Shown here one piece after another: positions 43,966-52,767 of a DNA stretch of 55,195 nt; the stretch's first letter is position 1, and every line of letters begins with the position of its first letter. The position numbers and the translations under genes are program-made. The DNA comes from an uncultured Muribaculaceae bacterium. Lineage in GTDB: Bacteria; Bacteroidota; Bacteroidia; Bacteroidales; Muribaculaceae. The stretch covers positions 1 to 55,195 of the forward strand of contig CANNVE010000018.1 in NCBI GenBank assembly GCA_947525975.1, written 5' to 3'. The notes under the pieces were generated by a model. The model was not told the origin of the DNA. It was given only the letters and a program-made list of their open reading frames with translations, and did no database searches.

Positions 43966-44436
43966 TTATTTCAGGGTGATGGTCTTAGGATTCTGTGCCT
44001 CGTGGGGGTGATTTGCGCCGTTGTAGACGTAGAGGTTGTTGATGAGCTTGCGGCCAAGACGGTTCTTGGGGAGCATGCCCTTCATCACTTGGAGGAAGAG
44101 GGGGTGCTTGCCTGCCTTGATGTGCTTGTTGTTTGACTTCTCCATCAGGCGGGCGGGAGTGGTCTCGCGCTGGCCGCCGGGATAGCCTGTGTAGTGCAGG
44201 TAGATGCGGTCGGTCCACTTCTTGCCGGTGAGCTTCACCTTGTCGGCGTTGATGATGATCACGTTGTCGCCGCACTCAACGAAGGGTGAGTAGCACGGCT
44301 TGTTCTTGCCCAGCAGTATCTTCGCTGCCTGTGAGCACAGACGGCCAAGCACCTGGTCGGTAGCATCGATCACTACCCACTCGCGGTTGCAGTGCGCTGC
44401 GTTGGGGCTGAGGGTCTTGTAGCTTAAAGTATCCAC
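43966..44436 (-). CDS. rplM: 50S ribosomal protein L13
   Basis: 156 aa. Conserved segments WVVIDATDQVLGRL, GDNVIIINADKVKLTGKKW and MLPKNRLGRKLI are all present. First gene of the rplM-rpsI(-rpsB-tsf) run, with a strong promoter about 110 bp upstream. Confidence 0.98.
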   Translation of the reverse strand: MDTLSYKTLSPNAAHCNREWVVIDATDQVLGRLCSQAAKILLGKNKPCYSPFVECGDNVIIINADKVKLTGKKWTDRIYLHYTGYPGGQRETTPARLMEKSNNKHIKAGKHPLFLQVMKGMLPKNRLGRKLINNLYVYNGANHPHEAQNPKTITLK

Positions 44437-44545
44437 TTTTAATTTGTTGGTTTAAAGATTAGTACATTGTTGACATCGCGCTCGCGGCTCGGCCAAAAGC
44501 ATTGCGGCGCAAAAGTCGAAGCATTATTTGGACATAATCGGACTG

Positions 44546-44577
44546 CAAAGTTACAAATTTAACCCGCTATTTCCAAA
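44546..44577 (-). promoter_or_regulatory. rplM operon promoter
   Basis: Minus strand TTTG (44574-44577), 20-nt spacer, TAACTTTG (44546-44553): an exact consensus match. The leader is about 105 nt, long enough for autoregulation. Confidence 0.7.
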
Positions 44578-44613
44578 TCTTTTAGCGACTTTTTACTTGC
44601 ATTTCTTACATAT

Positions 44614-44643
44614 CAAGGGCCGCTCCGTGAGGGGCGGCCCTTG
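44614..44643 (-). terminator. Hairpin after rpmH, probable terminator
   Basis: 10-bp perfect stem CAAGGGCCGC/GCGGCCCTTG (44614-44623 with 44634-44643). No clear T-tract on the minus strand, so terminator function is less certain. Confidence 0.55.
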
Positions 44644-44668
44644 GCTGATTATTTATTTCGCGAGTCGA

Positions 44669-44824
44669 TTACTTGCTGCCGATCTCTGAAGATACGGTGA
44701 GGCGCTTGCGGCCCTTGGCGCGGCGGCGCGAAAGCACTTTGCGGCCGTCCTTTGTGGCCATTCTTTCACGGAAGCCGTGCTTGTTGACTCTCTTGCGATT
44801 GTGGGGTTGGTATGTCCTTTTCAT
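44669..44824 (-). CDS. rpmH: 50S ribosomal protein L34
   Basis: 51 aa, read directly from the sequence: [20 protein letters not shown], continuing [20 protein letters not shown] and [11 protein letters not shown]. This is the complete, typical small basic L34. It lies 44 bp after rplS and shares its transcript, ending at a hairpin. Confidence 0.97.
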   Translation of the reverse strand: MKRTYQPHNRKRVNKHGFRERMATKDGRKVLSRRRAKGRKRLTVSSEIGSK

Positions 44825-44868
44825 TGCAATTCGTTTAAAATTGTTCTACAATATGGTGAGTGAGAGCC

Positions 44869-45240
44869 TTATGCCTGGGGCTTGAGGTTTACGCGACGCT
44901 CCTTGATGCGGGCCTTCTTGCCGGTGAGGCCGCGGAGGTAGTAAAGCTTGGCGCGGCGCACCTTGCCGTATTTGTTTACGGTGATAGAGTCGATGAAGGG
45001 AGACTCGATGGGGAAGATACGCTCTACGCCGATGTTGTCGCTGATCTTGCGTACGGTGAAGCGCTTCTTGTCGCCGTGGCCAGAGATGCGGATTACGACG
45101 CCGCGATACTGCTGGATACGCTCTTTGTTACCCTCTTTGATGCGGTAAGCGACTGTGACGGTGTCGCCGGGGCCGAATGAATAGTCTTCGTGCTTTTTGC
45201 CGGTGGCGAAAGCTTCTTCGGCAACTTTGATCAAATCCAT
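44869..45240 (-). CDS. rplS: 50S ribosomal protein L19
   Basis: 123 aa. [26 protein letters not shown] and [12 protein letters not shown] are typical of L19, which contacts 16S rRNA at the subunit interface. It has its own promoter, a leader of about 75 nt, and rpmH downstream. Confidence 0.97.
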   Translation of the reverse strand: MDLIKVAEEAFATGKKHEDYSFGPGDTVTVAYRIKEGNKERIQQYRGVVIRISGHGDKKRFTVRKISDNIGVERIFPIESPFIDSITVNKYGKVRRAKLYYLRGLTGKKARIKERRVNLKPQA

Positions 45241-45320
45241 TTCGTGATAATATTTATAAAGTTAGCATTAAGCGCAATTTAACGGGCTGCGTGTCCCGCC
45301 AGAGATTGCGAAACCGTGTG

Positions 45321-45351
45321 CAAAGGTACTGCTTTTTCCGTAACTGACAAA
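45321..45351 (-). promoter_or_regulatory. rplS-rpmH promoter
   Basis: Minus strand TTTG (45348-45351), 19-nt spacer, TACCTTTG (45321-45328), an exact consensus match. Confidence 0.68.
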
Positions 45352-45397
45352 GGCTTTGGGACTTATTTTTTCACGTTTTTCGTGATTATTTCTCTTT

Positions 45398-46885
45398 TTA
45401 GCGCTCTTTTTTCAGCATTTGGCGCAGATAGAGCAGCGCCTCGGCCTGTATTTTGGAGCCGAGGGCGGCGTTGGCGCCCAAGTAGGCGGCAATGCCGCAG
45501 GCGCCCTGGGCGGCGAGCAGCAGCCAGGGCTGGGATATGCAGCGGGCGAGGGCGAGCATCGGGAGGCAAATGATGGCCGTGATGGCGGCGTAGGGGATGA
45601 GGTCGGCAAGGAATTGCCATGATGTGCGCCAGCTCAGGCGGGCTGTCATAGCCAGGGTCACGGCCCACGCCGCGAATGTGGCCGCCAGCTGCCACCACAG
45701 GAATATGCGCACTCCGCTGGTGAGCCCTTGGTCGGCCCCGAGGCCGAGCCACGGCAGGCACATGACGATGGCCAGCAGCGAGAGGCCGTCGCGCAGGGCT
45801 TCGGCCGCGATGAGCAGCCGCGAGCGGCCCCGGGCGAGGATGAAGTTGCTGTATTGGGCCGACAGCACCACGAAGATGCCGCGCGCCAGAAGCAGCTGGA
45901 ACAGAGGCACCGAAGCGTCCCACTTCGTGCCGAAGAGGGCGTGGAAGAGCGGGGCGGCCATCACGGCGAGAAACATCATGCAGGGGAAGAGGAGGTAGGC
46001 CACCAGGCGGTTCATCTTGGAGGTGGCGGCGGCGAATTCGCGCGGGGAGTCCTGATACTGCGACAGGGCGGGCAGGAATGAGGTGTTAAAGATGTTGGAG
46101 AGTGAGGCCACTCCCATCTTGCTCCATTTGTCGGCCTGGGAGTAGTAGGCCAGCGACAGCATGCCGTTGCAGCGGCCTATCACCGCCGCGAAAATATTCT
46201 GGAACACTACGTTGAGGGCCGATGCGCCCATCACGCCCGCTCCCACCTTTGATATCGAGCGCAGGGAGCTGAGCGAGAATATCGGCGCCGGGCGCCAACG
46301 GCTCGTGGCCCACAGTATGCCGGTCTTCACGGCGGAAAGGCCAATCGTCTGCCACACGATGGCCCATGCACCTGCCCCGGTGAGGGCGAGTTTGATGCCG
46401 ACGGCGGCGCTCGCCACAAGGCCTATGGTGTTGGCCACGGCCACCATCTTCACGTCCATGGCCTTGATGAGCTTGTTGGTCTGCACTATGGCCAGGGCGT
46501 TGAGGATGAATGAGACGAATATCACCCTGGAGATGGGGATGAGGCGGCGGTCGCCGTCAAACCAGTCGGCAATCAGCGGCGCACCGAAGAATAGGATCAC
46601 GTAGATGGCGGCGGCCATGCCGAGGTTAAACCAGAATACGGTGCTGTAGTCGGCGTCGGTGGGCGATTTTTTCTGCACCAGGGCGTAGGAGAAGCCGCTG
46701 TCGACGAAAAGGGCGGCGAAGGCCTGGAACACCATGGCGGCGGCCACCAGGCCGAAAGCCTCGCGCGGAAGCACGTTGGCGAGGATCACGCCTGTCACGG
46801 CGTAAAGCGCCTGGCTGAGGACTTTGTCTACGGTGTTCCACTTCAAGGTGCGGGCCACCTTGGTCTTCATGCCGGCGTCATCCAT
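45398..46885 (-). CDS. Polysaccharide flippase (MOP/Wzx family)
   Basis: 495 aa from ATG 46885 (MDDAGMKTKVARTLKW), which overlaps the upstream glycosyltransferase stop by 8 bp; ATG 46870 is an alternative, and the longer frame to 47005 is basic shadow sequence. About 12-14 membrane helices with the polysaccharide-synthase start (WNTVDKVLSQALYAVTGVILANVLP, quoted in part: ALYAVTGVILANVLP) and the YALVQKKSPTDADYSTVFW loop (core DADYSTVFW), as in lipopolysaccharide or O-unit exporters. It probably moves a lipid-linked saccharide built with the GT2 enzyme encoded next to it. Confidence 0.88.
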   Translation of the reverse strand: MDDAGMKTKVARTLKWNTVDKVLSQALYAVTGVILANVLPREAFGLVAAAMVFQAFAALFVDSGFSYALVQKKSPTDADYSTVFWFNLGMAAAIYVILFFGAPLIADWFDGDRRLIPISRVIFVSFILNALAIVQTNKLIKAMDVKMVAVANTIGLVASAAVGIKLALTGAGAWAIVWQTIGLSAVKTGILWATSRWRPAPIFSLSSLRSISKVGAGVMGASALNVVFQNIFAAVIGRCNGMLSLAYYSQADKWSKMGVASLSNIFNTSFLPALSQYQDSPREFAAATSKMNRLVAYLLFPCMMFLAVMAAPLFHALFGTKWDASVPLFQLLLARGIFVVLSAQYSNFILARGRSRLLIAAEALRDGLSLLAIVMCLPWLGLGADQGLTSGVRIFLWWQLAATFAAWAVTLAMTARLSWRTSWQFLADLIPYAAITAIICLPMLALARCISQPWLLLAAQGACGIAAYLGANAALGSKIQAEALLYLRQMLKKER

Positions 46886-47906
46886 CGATTCGGAATTTTG
46901 ATGATGGGCGGGGCAGGGGCATGAGGCGCGACGCTGCCTTGCGCGCCGATGTGAGCGCCTTGCGGATGGCCGACTGGCGCGGACGCGATGCCCGGCGCAG
47001 GGCAATGAGCCGGTCGATTTCTGCGGCGTCGAGGTCGGGGCGGCGCCGCATCAGGGCTGTGGTGGCTGCGTCGGCGTCAGCGCCTTCGGCCCGCAGGGCA
47101 GAGATGAGCGCAATGGCGTTGTCGGTGTAGTTTTTGAGCATGATCTCTCTTTCGGGCAAGCCTTGGAGCAGGTCGAGGGCCTTTTCGCGCACGGCCACGG
47201 CGTGGCCCAGGCGCTTCGCCTCGCCGGCATCGCCCACCCATTGCGATGAACTGTGCTTGCGGTACACGGCCATGGGCTTGGCGAAATATTTGATTTTTCC
47301 GTGCGTGGCGTTGACCAGATGCATGGCGTAGTCGCACAGCACTATGTCGGCCATCCATCCGGGGGCCTCGGGACAGCAGCCGCGGCGGAAGAGAGAGGAG
47401 CAGTTGGTGATGAAGTTGGCTCGGCAGAGGTCGGCCAGGGTCGACACAGGTTTCTGGCCGCCGTTGCTCAGGCTCTTGGTGCCGTCGGCCTCGTATGAGT
47501 TTATGACCCGGTGGAAGCAGATAGCGAAGTCGGGATTGGCGTCCATGAAGTCTACCATGGTCTGCAGCTTGCGGCTGTCGCACCAGTAGTCATCGGCGTC
47601 GCACATGGCTATGTATCGGCCCTTGCATCGGGCGTGGGCGTCGAGAAAATTGCGCTGGGTGCCCACGTTGGCCGAATGCTCTATCAGGGTTATCTTGTCG
47701 GGGTATCGGTCTCTGTATCGGCGGCATATATCGGCGGTGCCGTCGTCGCTGGCGTCATCGCTGAGCACGATCTGCACTCCGAAGCGGGTATTTTGCTCAA
47801 GCACCCCGGCTATGGCCGCGTCGATGTATGCGCGGCTGCGGTATGACAGTATGATCACGCTCACCGCCGGGTCGGCGGGCGTGGAGTCAGTCACCTTCCT
47901 GATCAT
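46878..47906 (-). CDS. Family 2 glycosyltransferase
   Basis: 342 aa. A GT-A fold at the N-terminus: VSVIILSYRSRAYIDAAI, LSDDASDDGTADIC, and the metal-binding CDADDYW (DxD) near residue 105. The C-terminal part is helical and basic (RRRPDLDAAEIDRLIALRRA). No membrane helix, so it works at the inner face on a lipid or sugar acceptor. Its start overlaps the DUF2807 gene by 20 bp and its stop overlaps the flippase start, an operon-like arrangement. The acceptor is unknown. Confidence 0.9.
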   Translation of the reverse strand: MIRKVTDSTPADPAVSVIILSYRSRAYIDAAIAGVLEQNTRFGVQIVLSDDASDDGTADICRRYRDRYPDKITLIEHSANVGTQRNFLDAHARCKGRYIAMCDADDYWCDSRKLQTMVDFMDANPDFAICFHRVINSYEADGTKSLSNGGQKPVSTLADLCRANFITNCSSLFRRGCCPEAPGWMADIVLCDYAMHLVNATHGKIKYFAKPMAVYRKHSSSQWVGDAGEAKRLGHAVAVREKALDLLQGLPEREIMLKNYTDNAIALISALRAEGADADAATTALMRRRPDLDAAEIDRLIALRRASRPRQSAIRKALTSARKAASRLMPLPRPSSKFRIDG

Positions 47907-48642
47907 CTTGCTCGGGATTATCGTCTGACTGCCTGTCGGCGCCGCCGCTGAGCATCTCTATAGCCTGCACTCCCACGGCGCGGTTCTTGATGGAGGCGGG
48001 CTCGCCTTTGTAGTATACGTCGCCCGATCCCATGCCATAGATCTTGAGCTCGGAGGTGGCCGAGCAGTCGACTGATCCCGTGCCCCACATCATGCACTTG
48101 GTGTTTGTGGTGCTGAGGCCGGCAGCCTCGATTGCTCCGGCGCTCATTATGGTGTAGTGGGCGTTCTGCGCCTTTCCTTCGAGGAAAATGTGGCCTGCTC
48201 CGGCCTTTACGGAGGCTTTGACCTCGGTGGCGTGTATGTCGCGCACCACGATGTTGCCGTTTCCGATCACCTTGGCCTGAAATTCGGCGCAGGGGGCGTT
48301 CTTTGAGACGGTGATGGTCGAATCCCCCCAGTTCTCGGCCTTGTTGAGCGATGTAGAGTAGAGGTACAGCACCGGTGTGTGCTCGATGGGCGTGTCGGAG
48401 ATCACCTGCACCTTCACCTTGTTTTTGTTGTTTGAGAATGTCAGCGCCGAGGCTGTCGCCTTGTCGCATTCATACACGGCTATTCCTGCCGAGTCGATGC
48501 TGTTGCGGTACACCACATTTATGTTTCCCGCCACCGTGAGCTCGGTGAAGTCCTTGATGTTGGTGACGTAGCGGTCGGTCTGCGCCGCTGCGGTCAGGGC
48601 GATGCAGGCCAGAGCCAGGCTGATGATAGTGCGTATTGGCAT
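47887..48642 (-). CDS. DUF2807 (head GIN domain) exported protein
   Basis: 251 aa from ATG 48642, where MPIRTIISLALACIALTAAAQ gives a clean signal peptide; the frame extends 37 codons further upstream with no signal. DUF2807 is a right-handed beta-helix-like repeat fold: FTELTVAGNINVVYR and then repeated short strands with G-N/G-S turns (GNGNIVV, GAGHIFLEG, GTGSVDCSA, GSGDVYYKG). It ends in an acidic tail. The function of the family is not established; it is periplasmic or surface. Coupled to the GT2 gene by a 20-bp overlap. Confidence 0.85.
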   Translation of the reverse strand: MPIRTIISLALACIALTAAAQTDRYVTNIKDFTELTVAGNINVVYRNSIDSAGIAVYECDKATASALTFSNNKNKVKVQVISDTPIEHTPVLYLYSTSLNKAENWGDSTITVSKNAPCAEFQAKVIGNGNIVVRDIHATEVKASVKAGAGHIFLEGKAQNAHYTIMSAGAIEAAGLSTTNTKCMMWGTGSVDCSATSELKIYGMGSGDVYYKGEPASIKNRAVGVQAIEMLSGGADRQSDDNPEQDDQEGD

Positions 48643-48694
48643 TGCGTATTCGGGCTGAATGGGTTTTGAAGTGGGGTGGAATGGTGCGGCGGCT

Positions 48695-49696
48695 TCAGGC
48701 TTGGGGGGCGGTCTCCGATGCCAGCATGGCCTCGACAGAGGCGAGTATCTCAAGCAGCTCAGAGCGCGTGTCGGCCCTGAGCATCGCTATGCGTGTCTCG
48801 CGGAAATTGGGTATGCCCTTGAAGAGGGGGCTTGCGGCCAGATGGCGGCGTATGTGCAGTATGCCCCGGTATTCGTCGATGCGGTCGATGCTTTCCTCGA
48901 TCTGGCGCCGTACGCAGGCGAACTTCTCTGCGAGAGAGAGCTCGGGGCCGGCGGAGTCGCCTATGATAGAGCGCTTCAGGTCGCGGAATATCCACGGCGC
49001 ACCGATCGATGCGCGTCCCACCATCACGCCGTCAACTCCGTAGGTGTCGAATGCTCGCTTCAGCCCCTCGCCGTCGCGGATGTCGCCGTTGCCGATCACG
49101 GGAATCTTGATGGCCGGATTGGCCTTGACCTTCCCGATCATCTCCCAGTCGGCCTCGCCGGTGTACATCTGCGAGCGTGTGCGCCCGTGCACGGTGAGGG
49201 CTGCGATGCCGCAGTCCTGCAGCTGCTCGGCCAGTTCTACTATGATCTTGCTGTTGCAGTCCCATCCGAGCCTCGTCTTTACGGTCACGGGCAGGCTTAC
49301 GGCGCTGACTACGGCCCGGGTGATTTCAAGCATCTTGGGTACATCGCGCAGCAATCCGGCTCCGGCTCCCTTGCCTGCCACTTTCTTTACGGGGCAGCCG
49401 AAGTTGATGTCGATCAGGTCAGGCGATGCCGCTTCGGCTATCTTGGCTGCCTGGGCCATGGGCTCCGGCTCGCGGCCATAGATCTGTATGGCGGTGGGCC
49501 TTTCGGCCTGATTGATGTGGAGCTTGCGCAGGGTGGAGGGGATATCGCGCACGAGCGCCTCTGCCGACACGAATTCTGTGTAGGTCAGGTCTGCGCCCAT
49601 CTCTTTGCATATCAGGCGGAACGACGAGTCGGTGACGTCCTCCATCGGAGCGAGCATCACGGGGCGAGGTCCGAGGTCAATCTCTCCAATCTTCAT
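48695..49696 (-). CDS. dusB: tRNA-dihydrouridine synthase (DusB type)
   Basis: 333 aa. An FMN-dependent enzyme that reduces specific uridines in the tRNA D-loop. LAPMEDVTDSSFRLICKEMG at the N-terminus, catalytic Cys in INFGCPVKKVAGKGAGAGLL, tRNA-binding VHGRTRSQMYTGEADW, and GNGDIRDGEG then VMVGRASIGAPW. It lies 30 bp after the FKBP gene and 52 bp before the DUF2807 gene. Confidence 0.94.
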   Translation of the reverse strand: MKIGEIDLGPRPVMLAPMEDVTDSSFRLICKEMGADLTYTEFVSAEALVRDIPSTLRKLHINQAERPTAIQIYGREPEPMAQAAKIAEAASPDLIDINFGCPVKKVAGKGAGAGLLRDVPKMLEITRAVVSAVSLPVTVKTRLGWDCNSKIIVELAEQLQDCGIAALTVHGRTRSQMYTGEADWEMIGKVKANPAIKIPVIGNGDIRDGEGLKRAFDTYGVDGVMVGRASIGAPWIFRDLKRSIIGDSAGPELSLAEKFACVRRQIEESIDRIDEYRGILHIRRHLAASPLFKGIPNFRETRIAMLRADTRSELLEILASVEAMLASETAPQA

Positions 49697-49726
49697 GTCC
49701 GGCTGGCTATTGGTCTATAGTAATGG

Positions 49727-50293
49727 TCACTTGGGGTTTTTCTCGTAGTCTACGATGTCTACCAGGCGCACGTTGAATTTGAGTGCCGAGTAGGGCAGGA
49801 TGCCCGATGTGGTGCTTGTGCCGTAGCCTTGCTGATAGGGCACGAGCACTTCGGCGGTGTCGCCGACGCGCATGTCCTCCATGGCTATCACCCAGCCGGG
49901 GATGACCGATGTGAGCTGTGTGCGGAAGATGCCGGGGCCGTTAGTAGTCATGAGCGACGAAGAGTCGATGGCGGTGCCTTCGTAGTATGACAGGTGATAG
50001 CGTGTGTCGACTGTCGATGTGTAGAGCGGAGTGAGGTTGCCCTCGGTCTCTGCGCGGTCGTTGAAATAATGTATCAGCACGTAGGCGCTCGGATCCCAGT
50101 CAGGGATGATCGATTTGAAATAGGGCGTGCCGTCGGGATTGGTGCGGGCTTGCTGCTCTTTGAGCCAGTCTGCGTTCTTCTCGCGCCAGTCCTTGTATGC
50201 CTCGTTGAGGGTGGAGGTGTCGTCGTCAGAGCAAGCGGGCACCGCGCACAGCGCCATTACGAAAAGGAGTATGTAAAAAGGAAATTTCTTCAT
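49727..50293 (-). CDS. FKBP-type peptidyl-prolyl isomerase lipoprotein
   Basis: 188 aa from ATG 50293 (MKKFPFYILLFVMALCAVPAC); an upstream in-frame ATG at 50323 would precede the signal. The lipidated Cys is followed by SDDD, a Bacteroidota surface-export type. The FKBP fold occupies the last 110 residues: GTAIDSSS, TSVIPGWVIAMEDMRVGDT and VPYQQGYGTS match the active-site strands. It speeds proline isomerisation during folding of exported proteins. It lies 116 bp after glyS with a hairpin between. Confidence 0.9.
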   Translation of the reverse strand: MKKFPFYILLFVMALCAVPACSDDDTSTLNEAYKDWREKNADWLKEQQARTNPDGTPYFKSIIPDWDPSAYVLIHYFNDRAETEGNLTPLYTSTVDTRYHLSYYEGTAIDSSSLMTTNGPGIFRTQLTSVIPGWVIAMEDMRVGDTAEVLVPYQQGYGTSTTSGILPYSALKFNVRLVDIVDYEKNPK

Positions 50294-50305
50294 GTCAAAA
50301 ATATT

Positions 50306-50347
50306 GATTCGACACATCGACAAACCGATTTATCGATGTATCGAATC
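50306..50347. repeat. Hairpin of the TCGAT family, glyS-FKBP gap
   Basis: 15-base arms (50306-50320 and 50333-50347, one mismatch) with a 12-nt loop, built on GATTCGA...ATCGA. No T-tail. Confidence 0.6.
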
Positions 50348-50409
50348 ACAGTCAAAAAAAATAATTAAAAGTCATTAACAGCCGAGCATTCTGCATTCAG
50401 CATTCATCA

Positions 50410-51954
50410 TCACCCCAGCTTCCTGAGCAGAGAGTTGAGGCTCACCTTGTCGTGGATCAGCTTGTGCAGGTCGGCTATGGCCACGCGCTCCTGCTGCATG
50501 CTGTCGCGCTCGCGCAGAGTCACGGTGTTGTCTTCGAGCGTCTGGTGGTCGACGGTGATGCAGTAAGGCGTGCCTATGGCATCCTGGCGGCGATAGCGCT
50601 TGCCGATAGAGTCTTTCTCGTCATAGCGGGTGGCGAAGTCAAATTTCAGGTCATTGACGATCTCCACGGCCTTCTCGGGAAGGCCGTCCTTCTTCACGAG
50701 CGGAAGCACGGCGCACTTCACCGGAGCCAGCGGGGCGGGCAGGTGGAGCACTACGCGGCTGTCGCCTCCGTCAAGGGGCTGCTCCTCGTATGACGAGCAA
50801 AGCACCGACAGGAACATGCGGTCAACTCCGATCGAGGTCTCGATCACATACGGCGTGTAGCTCTCGTTGAGCTCGGGGTCGAAATATTGTATCTTCTTGC
50901 CGCTGAATTTCTCATGCTGCGAAAGGTCGAAGTTTGTGCGCGAGTGTATGCCCTCCACTTCCTTGAATCCGAAAGGCATCTGGAATTCGATGTCGGTGGC
51001 GGCGTTGGCGTAGTGGGCGAGCTTCTCGTGGTCATGGTAGCGGTATTTCTCATCGCCGAGGCCGAGGGCCTTGTGCCAGCGCAGGCGCCATTCTTTCCAG
51101 TATTTGAACCATTCCATCTCCTGTCCGGGGCGCACGAAGAATTGCATCTCCATCTGCTCGAATTCGCGCATGCGGAAGATGAACTGGCGGGCCACGATCT
51201 CATTGCGGAATGCCTTGCCTATCTGCGCAATGCCGAAGGGCAGGCGCATGCGGCCCGTCTTCTGCACGTTGAGGTAGTTGACGAAGATGCCCTGGGCGGT
51301 CTCCGGGCGCAGATACACGGTCATGGCGCCGTCGGCGGTAGATCCCATTTCTGTCTTGAACATGAGGTTGAACTGGCGTACCTCGGTCCAGTTCTTCGTG
51401 CCTGAGATGGGGCATACTATGCCTTCGTCGAGGATGATCTGGCGCAGCTCGTTGAGGTCGTTGGCGTTCATGGCTTCGCTGAATCTCTCGTGCAGGGCGT
51501 CGCGCTTCTGCTTGTGCTCAAGCACTCGCGGATTGGTCTGGCGATAGAGGGCTTCGTCGAAGCTTTCGCCAAATTTCTTGGCGGCCTTGGCCACTTCCTT
51601 CTCGATCTTGTCGTCTATCTTGGCTATCTGCTCCTCGATGAGCACGTCGGCGCGGTAGCGCTTCTTTGAGTCGCGGTTGTCGATCAGAGGGTCGTTGAAG
51701 GCGTCTACGTGGCCCGATGCCTTCCAGATGGTCGGGTGCATGAATATCGCGGAGTCGATGCCCACGATGTTCTCGTGCAGCAGGGTCATGGCTTCCCACC
51801 AGTAGCGCTTGATGTTGTTCTTGAGCTCTACGCCGTTCTGGCCGTAGTCATACACGGCTGAAAGGCCGTCGTATATTTCGCTTGACGGAAAGACGAAACC
51901 GTATTCCTTGGCGTGTGAAACGATTTTCTTGAAGACGTCTTCTTGTTGTGCCAT
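50410..51954 (-). CDS. glyS: Glycyl-tRNA synthetase (homodimeric type)
   Basis: 514 aa, class II synthetase of the single-chain (archaeal/eukaryal/Bacteroidota) type. GFVFPSSEIYDGLSAVYDYG at the start, motif 2 region with AFRNEIVARQFIFRMREFEQ, a late GVDRMFLSVLCSSYEEQ (motif 3), and an anticodon-binding domain from APVKCAVLPLV. It charges tRNA-Gly. First gene of an apparent glyS-FKBP-dusB-DUF2807-GT2-flippase run. Confidence 0.97.
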   Translation of the reverse strand: MAQQEDVFKKIVSHAKEYGFVFPSSEIYDGLSAVYDYGQNGVELKNNIKRYWWEAMTLLHENIVGIDSAIFMHPTIWKASGHVDAFNDPLIDNRDSKKRYRADVLIEEQIAKIDDKIEKEVAKAAKKFGESFDEALYRQTNPRVLEHKQKRDALHERFSEAMNANDLNELRQIILDEGIVCPISGTKNWTEVRQFNLMFKTEMGSTADGAMTVYLRPETAQGIFVNYLNVQKTGRMRLPFGIAQIGKAFRNEIVARQFIFRMREFEQMEMQFFVRPGQEMEWFKYWKEWRLRWHKALGLGDEKYRYHDHEKLAHYANAATDIEFQMPFGFKEVEGIHSRTNFDLSQHEKFSGKKIQYFDPELNESYTPYVIETSIGVDRMFLSVLCSSYEEQPLDGGDSRVVLHLPAPLAPVKCAVLPLVKKDGLPEKAVEIVNDLKFDFATRYDEKDSIGKRYRRQDAIGTPYCITVDHQTLEDNTVTLRERDSMQQERVAIADLHKLIHDKVSLNSLLRKLG

Positions 51955-52031
51955 TATTGTCTGATTTTGATTTGTTATGTTGCTGATTGGTCAGGCGCTC
52001 GCACGCGTGTGCTTCGCGTCAATATTAACCG

Positions 52032-52063
52032 CAAAATTACAAAAAAAAGACCGCACCGACAAC
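52032..52063 (-). promoter_or_regulatory. Probable glyS promoter
   Basis: Minus strand TAATTTTG (52032-52039) with GTTG (52060-52063) 20 nt upstream. The leader is about 70 nt. Confidence 0.5.
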
Positions 52064-52147
52064 GCCACGGCCCTTTTTTGCTATAATTTACACATTTATG
52101 TTATGCGCGGGCGATTTTTTTGCTATTGATATTTGTTTTATTTGTGT

Positions 52148-52163
52148 GCGGGGACGTCCCCGC
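52148..52163. repeat. 16-bp perfect palindrome upstream of the DUF4332 gene
   Basis: GCGGGGACGTCCCCGC, 34 bp before the ATG at 52198. It may be a regulator site or leader hairpin. Confidence 0.55.
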
Positions 52164-52197
52164 TTCATGTTTATCCAAAAAAATTAAAACAAACACT

Positions 52198-52605
52198 ATG
52201 GACTACAAGATTGACAGGGTGGAGGGCATTGGCCCCGCCTACGCTGAAAAGCTTATCGCCGCCGGAATAAAGACTACCGATGACCTTCTTGACCGATGCG
52301 CGTCAAAAGCCGGAAGGGCTGCGGTGGCCGAAGAGACCGGAATCTCAGAAAAACTCATACTCAGATGGACCAACCATGCCGACCTGTTCCGCATACAGGG
52401 CGTGGCGGGCCAGTTCGCCGAACTTCTTGAAGCCGCCGGCGTCGATACCGTCAAGGAACTCCGCCACCGCGTGGCTGCCAACCTGCTCACAAAGATGCAG
52501 GAAGTGAACGATCAGAAAAATCTCTGCAACCGCATTCCGTCGCTCGCTGAGCTTGAGAGGATCATCGAGCGGGCAAAGGAGCTGGAGCCGAGGATGACGT
52601 ATTGA
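52198..52605 (+). CDS. DUF4332 helix-hairpin-helix protein
   Basis: 135 aa from ATG 52198; an earlier in-frame ATG (52120) would add 26 residues lying across the palindrome. Two helix-hairpin-helix units are seen: VEGIGPAYAEKLIAAGIKTT (residues about 7-26) and RIQGVAGQFAELLEAAGVDT (about 66-85), as in DUF4332. Such motifs usually bind DNA non-specifically or mediate protein contacts, and the family lacks a defined role. It is cytoplasmic and monocistronic. The stretch downstream to 52767 holds only the ald promoter. Confidence 0.82.
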   Translation: MDYKIDRVEGIGPAYAEKLIAAGIKTTDDLLDRCASKAGRAAVAEETGISEKLILRWTNHADLFRIQGVAGQFAELLEAAGVDTVKELRHRVAANLLTKMQEVNDQKNLCNRIPSLAELERIIERAKELEPRMTY

Positions 52606-52664
52606 TTCATTGTCCGGCGGGAGAGGTTTTTTCGCGATTTATGCGCTAAAAATCATTAACGCTA

Positions 52665-52695
52665 TTGTATTCGGCCTTTTCTCGTTATAATTTTG
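52665..52695 (+). promoter_or_regulatory. ald promoter
   Basis: TAATTTTG (52688-52695) with TTG (52665-52667) 20 nt upstream. The leader is about 65 nt. Confidence 0.5.
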
Positions 52696-52767
52696 GGATT
52701 GGAAAGCGGCATGCGCTATTTTCCAGTGAGACACCGACCTTAAGTACTAATTCAAAATTCAAGCGAT

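Noticed and set aside
44614-44643. tRNA-like or small RNA gene downstream of rpmH
   Set aside because: Only a single simple hairpin; best read as the rpmH 3' end.
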